32,072 bases of DNA from Sphingomonas sp. (GTDB lineage Bacteria > Pseudomonadota > Alphaproteobacteria > Sphingomonadales > Sphingomonadaceae): NCBI GenBank assembly GCA_002707985.1, contig PAOI01000061.1:1-32072 (forward strand), written 5' to 3'. Positions within the stretch are counted from its first letter, which is position 1; the number at the start of each line of letters is the position of its first letter. The notes below the pieces were generated by a model. It worked only from the letters and a program-made list of their open reading frames with translations, was not told where the DNA came from and ran no database searches. Below, piece after piece: positions 14,891 to 21,885 of this stretch. The translations under genes were made by a program, and so were the position numbers.

Positions 14891-14959
14891 CGCTCCGCAC
14901 ATCTCCAATCTGACGCGCGCGCTGCTTTCTCTCTAACTAGCATAGAGGAGGCAGTGGGG

Positions 14960-16612
14960 ATGAAGTATCTGCGGCGGATCGGGCGTTGGACGGCCTCGCG
15001 AGAGCACGCGCTGATCGCCGTGCTGCCGCTTCCGCTGTTCGTTCTGGTCTGGGGCGCATTGGAAATGCTTGCGGAGATCGGCGCCTTTGGTGCCGATCGC
15101 GAAACGGTCATGGCGATCGAACTGGTCGCCACCATGCTCCTGACGCTGTTCTTCTATCTCGCCCTGCTGATCCGTCGTACCGAAGGGTTGCGTGTCGAAT
15201 ATGCCCGACGGACCCAGGCGGAAGCACATGTCGAACATATCGCACGCTTCGATTCGCTGACCGGCCTGCCCAATCGCAATTCGCTGCTAAAGGCGCTTCA
15301 GGAGGCGTCCGCCCGATCGCGCGCGGGGAGGCAAATTTCGCTTATCGCGCTCGATATCGACCGGTTTCGGCCGATCAACGATATTCACGGGCATGAAGCC
15401 GGCGACCGTGCGCTGCGGGTAATCGCTGATCGCATACATGAAATCTGCGGAAACCGCGCCTTTGCCGCACGGCTTAGCGGCGACGAATTCGCCTGTTTCC
15501 TGCGACATTCCCCAGGATCTTCATGGCCGGCTAACCTGGCCGAGATGCTGGCACGCGGCATCGCCCGACCGATTGAGCTGCGCACCGGCGTCATTCAGAT
15601 CACGGCATCGCTGGGTATCGCCACGCTGCCGGCGGAATCGCTCGATGGCGAACGATTGCTTCGCTCCGCAACTTTCGCGGCTCAGCAGTCGAGCCGCAAC
15701 GCCCGTGGCAGATGCGCTTTTTTCGTGTCTGAGATGGCGGCGAAGATGGACGATCGCGCCGCATTGGAAGTCGATATGCGATCGGGCATAACCCGGGGCG
15801 AGTTCATTCCCTATTTCCAGCCGATCGTGTCGCTTAAGTCGGGCAAACTGAACGGTTTCGAATGCCTGGCGCGATGGCAGCACCCGCAGCGCGGACTGGT
15901 GTCGCCCGATATCTTCATCCCCATTGCCGAAGAAGCGGGCCTGATCCAGGAGCTCAGCTATGCGATTCTGAGCGCTGCCTGCCGGCATGCGCGCGAATGG
16001 CCCGCCGAACTGACGTTATCGATCAACATCTCGCCGCTGCAGCTGATCGACAGCTGGCTGCCCGAGCGGATCTTGCGAACGCTGTGCGAAACAGGGTTTC
16101 CCGCGCAGCGGCTGATCGTCGAGATCACCGAAAACAGGCTGGTCGGCGATTTCGATGCCGCGCGCGCGATCCTGACATCGCTGCACAATGCCGGCGTCCA
16201 GATCGCACTGGACGATTTCGGCACAGGCTATTCGGGGCTCAAGCATCTGCGCGAGCTTCAGTTCAATCGGGTCAAGATCGACCGCAGTTTCATCGCCCAT
16301 ATGGAGACCCAGGAAAACCGCGCGATCATCGCGTCGATCCTGCGGCTCAGCGAAGGTCTGAAGCTTGCGGTCACCGCCGAGGGCGTCGAAACCCAGGAAC
16401 AGGCCGATGCGCTGCATGCGCTCGGATGCCCGCTCGCCCAGGGCTATCTGTTCGGGCATGCCGAACCGGCGCCGCGCGCGCTTGCGCTTGCCCGGCAGAT
16501 GGTGCCCCATGCCGCGCCACACGGCGACCGCGTGATCAACCTCCAGACGCCCGCTATAGTCATCCCGTGCGACAGCAGCCGGGCCGCCAAGGGCTGCAAC
16601 GCGGACAGGTGA
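14960..16612 (+). CDS. Membrane GGDEF-EAL cyclic-di-GMP protein
   Basis: A 550-residue protein starting at ATG 14960 (GAGGAG 9 bases upstream; GTG 14954 is too close to it). Two N-terminal membrane helices (about residues 17-38 and 52-73) are followed by a GGDEF domain (about 90-250) whose signature reads SGDEF. The EAL domain (about 265-510) starts with ECLARW in place of EALxRW and keeps the residues expected for metal and substrate binding: NIS, EITEN, DDFGTGYSGL, KIDRSF, AEGVET and QGYLFG. Phosphodiesterase activity is therefore likely. Cyclase activity is uncertain with Ser in the first GGDEF position. Located directly after the flagellar genes, it probably lowers c-di-GMP to favour swimming. 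Confidence 0.88.
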   Translation: MKYLRRIGRWTASREHALIAVLPLPLFVLVWGALEMLAEIGAFGADRETVMAIELVATMLLTLFFYLALLIRRTEGLRVEYARRTQAEAHVEHIARFDSLTGLPNRNSLLKALQEASARSRAGRQISLIALDIDRFRPINDIHGHEAGDRALRVIADRIHEICGNRAFAARLSGDEFACFLRHSPGSSWPANLAEMLARGIARPIELRTGVIQITASLGIATLPAESLDGERLLRSATFAAQQSSRNARGRCAFFVSEMAAKMDDRAALEVDMRSGITRGEFIPYFQPIVSLKSGKLNGFECLARWQHPQRGLVSPDIFIPIAEEAGLIQELSYAILSAACRHAREWPAELTLSINISPLQLIDSWLPERILRTLCETGFPAQRLIVEITENRLVGDFDAARAILTSLHNAGVQIALDDFGTGYSGLKHLRELQFNRVKIDRSFIAHMETQENRAIIASILRLSEGLKLAVTAEGVETQEQADALHALGCPLAQGYLFGHAEPAPRALALARQMVPHAAPHGDRVINLQTPAIVIPCDSSRAAKGCNADR

Positions 16613-16673
16613 CTCCCCGTGCCAGCATGCTAGAGCGGCGCGGCTGTACATCAGGGAAAGAGGCTCGGCATCG

Positions 16674-17339
16674 ATGGGATTGCTCGTCGCGATCGAAGGC
16701 GCCGACGGCGTCGGCAAGAATACGACCGCGAACGCGTTGCGCGACACGCTGATCGCGGGTGGCCGCAACGCGGAGCTGATCGCGTTTCCGCGCTATGGTG
16801 AGACCGTAGCTGGGGTGACGATCGGACGCTTCCTGTCCGGAGAACTGCCCGTGCCGATGACAGTGGAGGCGGCCGCAGTCCTCTATGCGCTCGACCGGCT
16901 CGAATGGCGCGACACGCTGAAGCGCGCGCTGGCGGCGAACGATGTGGTGGTGCTCGACCGCTATGTCGCATCCAACATGGCGTACCAGGGCGCCAAGGTG
17001 CCGACGGCGCAAGCGCGCCCGCTGATGGACTGGATCCGCGCGCTGGAGATCGATCAGTTCGCGCTGCCGCTGCCCGCGCTGAACATCTATCTCGACACAC
17101 CCTGGGAACTGGCGCGCGAAATGATCCTCAAAAAGGCGCAGCGCAGCTATACCGACCGTAGCTATGACGTGCACGAGGAGGACGTCGCGCTGCAACAGCG
17201 CGTGCGCGCCAATTACGAGGCGATCGCCGAAGCAGGCCTGCTGGGAAGCTGGCGCATCGTTCAGGCGAGCGAGGCCGGCACGATGCGCGCTACCGCCGAC
17301 ATCGTCGCGGACATCATGGCGGCGATCGACGCACTCTGA
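16674..17339 (+). CDS. Thymidylate kinase-like nucleoside monophosphate kinase
   Basis: A 221-residue P-loop kinase of the dTMP kinase family, which phosphorylates dTMP to dTDP. The P-loop reads EGADGVGKNTT, with Asn where most bacterial Tmk proteins have Thr or Ser after the Lys. The DR(Y/F) motif is DRYVASNMAYQG, and the C-terminal half contains LNIYLDTPWELAREMI. A LID-like segment (KKAQRSYTDRSYDVHEED) follows. The DRYVASN and non-Thr P-loop features recall actinobacterial Tmk more than the E. coli type. Sphingomonads normally carry a canonical tmk next to holB, so this may be a second, divergent copy; that cannot be checked within the window. A long GC palindrome follows the gene. Confidence 0.75.
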   Translation: MGLLVAIEGADGVGKNTTANALRDTLIAGGRNAELIAFPRYGETVAGVTIGRFLSGELPVPMTVEAAAVLYALDRLEWRDTLKRALAANDVVVLDRYVASNMAYQGAKVPTAQARPLMDWIRALEIDQFALPLPALNIYLDTPWELAREMILKKAQRSYTDRSYDVHEEDVALQQRVRANYEAIAEAGLLGSWRIVQASEAGTMRATADIVADIMAAIDAL

Positions 17340-17343
17340 CGCG

Positions 17344-17361
17344 GCCGGGCCGCGGCCCGGC
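17344..17361. terminator. 18-base perfect GC palindrome after the kinase gene
   Basis: GCCGGGCC-GC-GGCCCGGC is perfectly self-complementary over 18 bases and begins 5 bases after the kinase stop. It can fold into a strong hairpin but lacks a T-run (TTCC follows). A Rho-assisted terminator or a transcript-stabilising hairpin is likely. Confidence 0.45.
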
Positions 17362-17519
17362 TTCCACCGTTACGGTGTCGGTCCATAGTGGCGAATCGCG
17401 ACGCGCGCTGTATGCTCATCTTCGGGACGCATCGCATCGGGACAGGGCCGCCAGACGCTCGCTCGATCTCGCCGCCGGGGGGCGGCCTGCCGGTCGACGC
17501 CGGAACAGGGGGGAATGCC

Positions 17520-18812
17520 ATGCGACCGATCGTCATCGCGCTGTTGATGCTCACCAGCCTAAGCGGCTGCGCGCGCGGCGCGCTCAACATTGATTGTCCC
17601 AGCTTCGAAACGATGCGGCGCGATCTGCCCTATTCGCAGCTCGAGCGCGAAATCCATGGCGAGACGGCAACGCCACCCGCGGAAAATGCGGACCAATCCG
17701 AACTCACCGAGCGTGTCGAAGCGACGCTGCCGTCAGAAGCGGAGATGGCCGATCCTTCCACTCCCACGCCGACCCCGGTGCTGCTGCTGCTGAGCGGCGG
17801 TGGTCAGTGGGGGGCGTTCGGTGCGGGCTATCTCAACGAATTGCGCCTGCGCAGCGAATTGCCCGAATTCACCGTCATCACCGGAGTCAGTACCGGCGGG
17901 CTGCAATCGATGTTCATCGCCGTGGCAACGACCGAAGCCTATGACGGACTGCTGCGCGCCTATGATCCTGCGCGCGAAAGCGATGTCGTCGATCGCAACC
18001 CCACCTGGCAGGCTGCGTTTCGCGGTTCGGTCGCCGGTCTCGCTCCCCTGCGGCGACGGATCGAGGCAGCACTCTGCCCCGACGATCTGATCGACATTCC
18101 GGAAAGCCGATGCATGCTCGACGGATTACGCAGGTTGAAGGGGCGAAAGACCGTGCTAATCGGCTTCGTCAATGCGGAGACGGGGCGGTTCCAATATGTC
18201 GATGCCGTCGACCTGGCGCAGTTGCCCCGGCGAGAGGCACGCAGTTGCCTTACCGGCGCGGCGCTCGCATCGGCCGCGATGCCGGTTTTCTTTCAGCAAG
18301 TGCGGATCAACGGCGTCGCTTATTATGACGGTGGCGTGCGATCTTCGGTCTTCGAGGCATCGGTGGCGCATACCGCCGCGCTGGTGACCGAGCGCCGCGA
18401 GATCCTCGATGCGCTCTACAACCGTATCTGGCGCGATCGCGAGGCGCGACTGCCCATCTATGTCGTCCGCAACGGGCCGACGACGGTTCAGCCCGATCCG
18501 GACGTCAATCGCCAGTCGGGCGCGCTGACGGCGGCGATGCGGGCGGAGGGGATCGTCGTCAATCAGCTTGAGGTCGGATCGATCGCCGCGCTGCGCATCG
18601 AGCATCCGCGCGGGCCGCTGTTGCTTGTGACGGCGGATGGCTGGGATAGCGCAGGGTGCGTCAAGCCGGGTGGCGGCGCGATGTTCGACAAGGATTTCAT
18701 GAACTGCCTGACACGCTTCGGCGCGGCCAAGGCACGCGCGCCTTCCCCCTGGATATCGCTCTCGCAACTGCCGTTGCATGGCGATACGGACGTACAACCG
18801 CCCGACAGTTGA
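17520..18812 (+). CDS. Patatin-like phospholipase lipoprotein
   Basis: A 430-residue lipoprotein. The start at 17520 gives a short signal peptide (about residues 2-16) ending in the lipobox LSGC, so Cys would be lipidated; GGGGGGA stands before the ATG. The patatin domain (about 83-310) shows the oxyanion loop GGGQWGAFGAGYL, the nucleophile elbow GVSTGG (Ser) and DGG (Asp) in YYDGGVRSS, the complete Ser-Asp dyad. Patatin enzymes hydrolyse acyl esters of phospholipids. Envelope anchoring is inferred from the lipobox; whether it faces the periplasm or outside is not decidable. The next gene follows after 74 bases on the same strand. Confidence 0.82.
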   Translation: MRPIVIALLMLTSLSGCARGALNIDCPSFETMRRDLPYSQLEREIHGETATPPAENADQSELTERVEATLPSEAEMADPSTPTPTPVLLLLSGGGQWGAFGAGYLNELRLRSELPEFTVITGVSTGGLQSMFIAVATTEAYDGLLRAYDPARESDVVDRNPTWQAAFRGSVAGLAPLRRRIEAALCPDDLIDIPESRCMLDGLRRLKGRKTVLIGFVNAETGRFQYVDAVDLAQLPRREARSCLTGAALASAAMPVFFQQVRINGVAYYDGGVRSSVFEASVAHTAALVTERREILDALYNRIWRDREARLPIYVVRNGPTTVQPDPDVNRQSGALTAAMRAEGIVVNQLEVGSIAALRIEHPRGPLLLVTADGWDSAGCVKPGGGAMFDKDFMNCLTRFGAAKARAPSPWISLSQLPLHGDTDVQPPDS

Positions 18813-18886
18813 ATTTCGTCGGGGGAAGCGGATATCGGCATCGATGCCCGGCGTGCTCAGCGCCGCTGGCGGAAATGGAGCGTAAC

Positions 18887-20434
18887 ATGGCTGTGCCGCT
18901 CACTGGCACGCAGACCGATGATCAGGCACCTCAGCTTGCTTTCCTCGAAAGCGGCGATGCTATCGGTCATGTCGAACGGCGCGTGGATACGCATGGCGCC
19001 CATATCTTCCTGACCAGCGACCGCGCCTGGAAGCTGAAGCGCGCGGTCCGCTATGATTATTTCGACTTTTCGACGCCCGCGCTCCGGCATGATGCGCTGG
19101 AGGCCGAACTGCGGCTCAATCGCCGGACGGCACCCGACCTCTATCGCGCGCTGCATCCGATAGCCCGCCGGGCGGATGGCGCGCTGGCGCTGGATGGCGA
19201 CGGCGATCCGATCGACTGGGTGCTCGAAATGGAACGCTTCCCAGACGACGCGCTGCTCGACGATGTCGCAACGCATCATCGGCTGAGCACGGCTTTGCTG
19301 ATCAAGCTGGCCGACCGGATCGGCACGCTCCACGCACAGGCGGAGCGCGACACCGGGGACGGTGCGCAGCGCATGCGCGACATCCTCGACGGCAATGCGC
19401 GCAGCTTCGCCGGTGTCGCGGCGGTCATCCCGTCGGAGCAGGCCGCCGCGCTCGATCGCCTGCAACGCGCCGAAGTCGAACGTCTTGCCACCCAGCTCGA
19501 CAGCCGGGCGAAGGGCGGCCGGGTACGTCACGGGCATGGCGACCTGCATCTGCGCAATATCGCGCTGATCGACGGCGCGCCGGTGCTGTTCGACTGTCTG
19601 GAATTCGATGCCGGGCTGGCGACGGTCGATGTCCTGTACGATCTGGCATTCGTGCTGATGGACCTTTGGCATCGCGGGTTACGGATCGAAGCCAATATCG
19701 TCGCCAACCGCTATCTCGACGTGTCGCCGCAAGGCGCGACCGGATACAGCCTGTTGCCGCTGTTCATGTCGATCCGTGCGGCGATCCGCAGCCATGTGAC
19801 CGCCGCCGCGGCGCTGGCCACCGGGGACGCGGAACGCATTTCCGAAGCGCGCGACTATTGTGCGCTGGCAGTCGAATTGCTGACCCCCGTGCCGCCGCGT
19901 CTGGTCGCGGTCGGCGGGCTTTCGGGAACCGGCAAGTCCACGCTTGCGCGTCAGCTGGGCGCATGGATCGGCCGCGCGCCCGGAGCACGGGTGCTGCGCA
20001 GCGACGTGTTCCGCAAGCGGCTCGCCGGCGTTTCGCCCGAAACGCGGCTGCCGCCCGCCAGCTATACGGCGGCGTCTTCGGACGAAACCTATGAGGCATT
20101 GTTCGAATCCGCCGAGGATCACCTTCGCTGCGGCACCAGCGTGATCCTCGACGCAGTCTTCGCCAGCCGCAGCGAACGCGAAGTCGCGCAGATCATTGCC
20201 GAACGCGAGCGCGTTCCGTTTCACGGCATCTGGCTGGAGGCGCCCGAGCAGGAGCGCGTGGCGCGCGTTTCCTCTCGCAAGTTCGATGCTTCGGACGCAA
20301 GCGCCCAAGTCGTACGCGAACAATCGCGCAAATCCGTCGGCGATGTCGGCGGATGGCTGCGGCTGCGCGCCAATCGACCGATTGACATAGTCGCGCAGGC
20401 GGCGCGCGCCTTTCTCGACCGGCGCAGGCGATGA
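18887..20434 (+). CDS. APH-like / P-loop kinase fusion protein
   Basis: A 515-residue two-domain protein. The N-terminal two thirds (about 1-325) resemble aminoglycoside phosphotransferase/choline kinase-like enzymes, with the catalytic loop HGDLHLRN and the metal-binding FDCLEFD. The C-terminal domain (about 335-515) has Walker A GGLSGTGKSTLA, an LDAVFASRSER strand and an Arg-rich LID, as in zeta-toxin/gluconate-kinase-like P-loop kinases. Such fusions (COG2187 plus COG0645) are widespread but uncharacterised; real aminoglycoside resistance is unlikely. ATG 18887 is chosen because GGAG stands 6 bases before it; an in-frame ATG at 18875 is possible. The gene is followed 41 bases later by pfkB, suggesting a phospho-metabolite role. 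Confidence 0.75.
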   Translation: MAVPLTGTQTDDQAPQLAFLESGDAIGHVERRVDTHGAHIFLTSDRAWKLKRAVRYDYFDFSTPALRHDALEAELRLNRRTAPDLYRALHPIARRADGALALDGDGDPIDWVLEMERFPDDALLDDVATHHRLSTALLIKLADRIGTLHAQAERDTGDGAQRMRDILDGNARSFAGVAAVIPSEQAAALDRLQRAEVERLATQLDSRAKGGRVRHGHGDLHLRNIALIDGAPVLFDCLEFDAGLATVDVLYDLAFVLMDLWHRGLRIEANIVANRYLDVSPQGATGYSLLPLFMSIRAAIRSHVTAAAALATGDAERISEARDYCALAVELLTPVPPRLVAVGGLSGTGKSTLARQLGAWIGRAPGARVLRSDVFRKRLAGVSPETRLPPASYTAASSDETYEALFESAEDHLRCGTSVILDAVFASRSEREVAQIIAERERVPFHGIWLEAPEQERVARVSSRKFDASDASAQVVREQSRKSVGDVGGWLRLRANRPIDIVAQAARAFLDRRRR

Positions 20435-20475
20435 CTGCTTGACCGCTTGGGCACCCGCCGCCTAGCGCCGGATCC

Positions 20476-21414
20476 ATGCCGTCTTCCATGCCCTCCATCG
20501 TCACGCTGACCATGAACCCGGCGCTCGATGTCACGACCGGTACCGAACAGGTACGTCCGACGCACAAGCTGCGCTGCTCGGCGCCGCGGTTCGACCCGGG
20601 CGGTGGCGGGATCAATGTCGCACGGGTCGTCCACGCGTTGGGCGGCGAGGCGACTGCAATATTCCCGGCCGGAGGCCCGACGGGCGAAACGCTGAAGCAA
20701 TTGCTGGTGCAGGCAGGGATACCGATCGCTCCAGTCGCCGTCGCAGGGGCGACACGAGAGAGCTTCACGGTCGATGAAACCGCGACCGGCGAACAATATC
20801 GCTTCGTGATGCCGGGACCCGCGCTGTCGGAAACCGAACAGCAGGCGATCCTTCAAACGCTCGAGGACCAGCCGGGACCTCCAGCCTATATCGTCGCGAG
20901 CGGCAGTTTGCCGACGGGGCTGCAGGAGGATTTCTATTGCCGGGTCGGCGCGCTTTGCCGCCGGATCGGGGCGCGGATGATCCTCGACACCTCCGGCCCG
21001 GCGCTGGCGGCGGCAAAGGGATGCGGGGCGTGGCTGATCAAACCCAGCCAGCGCGAGCTGGAGGATCTGCTGGGTCGCAAGCTGCCCGACGAAACAGCGC
21101 AGACCGACGGCGCACGGGAACTGATCAGCCAAGACTTTGCCGAAGTGGTCGCGCTGTCGCTTGGCGAAGCGGGCGCGTTGCTGGTGACCGCCGACACCAG
21201 CCGGCACTTTCGCGCACCCAGGGTGGCAGCAGCGAGCGCAGTCGGCGCCGGCGATTCGATGGTGGCAGCCATCACCCTGGCGATGGCGCGCGGCCTGCCG
21301 CTCGAGGAAGCGTTTCGCCATGGCATGGCCGCGGGTGCAGCGGCGCTGCTTACCCCGGCGACCGAACTCGCGCATCGGGATGACGTCGAGCGGCTGCTCG
21401 CTCAGATGGACTGA
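20476..21414 (+). CDS. pfkB: PfkB-type phosphofructokinase
   Basis: A 312-residue ribokinase-family sugar kinase very like E. coli PfkB. Diagnostic stretches include TLTMNPALDV, KLRCSAPRFDPGGGGINVAR, FPAGGPTGE, GEQYRFVMPG and, near the C-terminus, AVGAGDSMVAA, whose Asp is the catalytic base and whose Gly-Ala-Gly forms the anion hole. It should phosphorylate fructose 6-phosphate, or fructose 1-phosphate or tagatose 6-phosphate, at the cytoplasm. Sphingomonads mainly use the Entner-Doudoroff route, so the physiological substrate is uncertain. ATG 20476 lacks a strong ribosome site; ATG 20488 is an alternative. It is convergent with the ArsR gene, only 3 bases between the stops. Confidence 0.85.
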   Translation: MPSSMPSIVTLTMNPALDVTTGTEQVRPTHKLRCSAPRFDPGGGGINVARVVHALGGEATAIFPAGGPTGETLKQLLVQAGIPIAPVAVAGATRESFTVDETATGEQYRFVMPGPALSETEQQAILQTLEDQPGPPAYIVASGSLPTGLQEDFYCRVGALCRRIGARMILDTSGPALAAAKGCGAWLIKPSQRELEDLLGRKLPDETAQTDGARELISQDFAEVVALSLGEAGALLVTADTSRHFRAPRVAAASAVGAGDSMVAAITLAMARGLPLEEAFRHGMAAGAAALLTPATELAHRDDVERLLAQMD

Positions 21415-21417
21415 CCG

Positions 21418-21711
21418 CTATCCGACTTCGAACAGGCGGTCCATCAGGCCGAGCAACGCAACCGCTTCCTGGCTGGCCAGCGAATAGAAGATCGTCTGCC
21501 CTGCCCTGCGCGCGGACACGATACCGTCGTTGCGCAGCAGGGCGAGCTGCTGCGACACCGCCGTGTCGCGAACGCCGCTCAGCTCGGCGAGTTCGCCGAC
21601 CGAGCGTTCGCCGTCGCGAAGCAGGTACAGAATATTGAGCCTGGTTCGGCCCGAAATCAGTTTGAGAAAAGCCGAGGCACGGTCGGCCTGCACTTGCAAA
21701 TCATCGGTCAC
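21418..21711 (-). CDS. ArsR-family winged-helix regulator without cysteines
   Basis: A 97-residue protein from a GTG at 21711. The winged helix is complete: FLKLISGRTRLNILYLLRDG, ERSVGELAELSG, the recognition helix RDTAVSQQLALLRNDGIV, and the wing SARRAGQTIFYSL. There is no Cys in the protein, so the thiol-based metal or redox sensing of many ArsR relatives is excluded; it resembles the NolR-like branch. The gene diverges from the YdeP-like oxidoreductase across 174 bases, and control of that gene plus itself is the obvious inference. Its ribosome site is weak. It overlaps no other real gene although the opposite strand of the oxidoreductase is open upstream. Confidence 0.8.
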   Translation of the reverse strand: MTDDLQVQADRASAFLKLISGRTRLNILYLLRDGERSVGELAELSGVRDTAVSQQLALLRNDGIVSARRAGQTIFYSLASQEAVALLGLMDRLFEVG

Positions 21712-21885
21712 GGTGGCGACTGCTATTCCGAGCTGCGCGACGACGCAACCTGCTATCTTGCGGGAACAGAAAGAAATTTTGCCTATTGACCAAATGTCGC
21801 GATACCCCCTGCCCCGGCGTGCCTTGCCCTTCGCCGCAGTTCGCGCGATGGAACGCCTACGGTCCGGCGAACGAAGGAACACATC
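21712..21885. promoter_or_regulatory. Divergent control region, arsR-like / ydeP-like
   Basis: A 174-base gap with an A/T-rich core around 21765-21800. There, ATTTTG and CCAAAT (21777-21796) form a 5-of-6 inverted repeat of the size an ArsR dimer could bind. A TTGACC hexamer (21785-21790) lies in the same place, but no convincing -10 follows at 16-18 bases. GAAGGA precedes the oxidoreductase ATG. Confidence 0.35.

Noticed and set aside
18887-20434. Aminoglycoside resistance gene
   Set aside because: The APH-like domain belongs to a fused housekeeping-type kinase family, not to known resistance enzymes.
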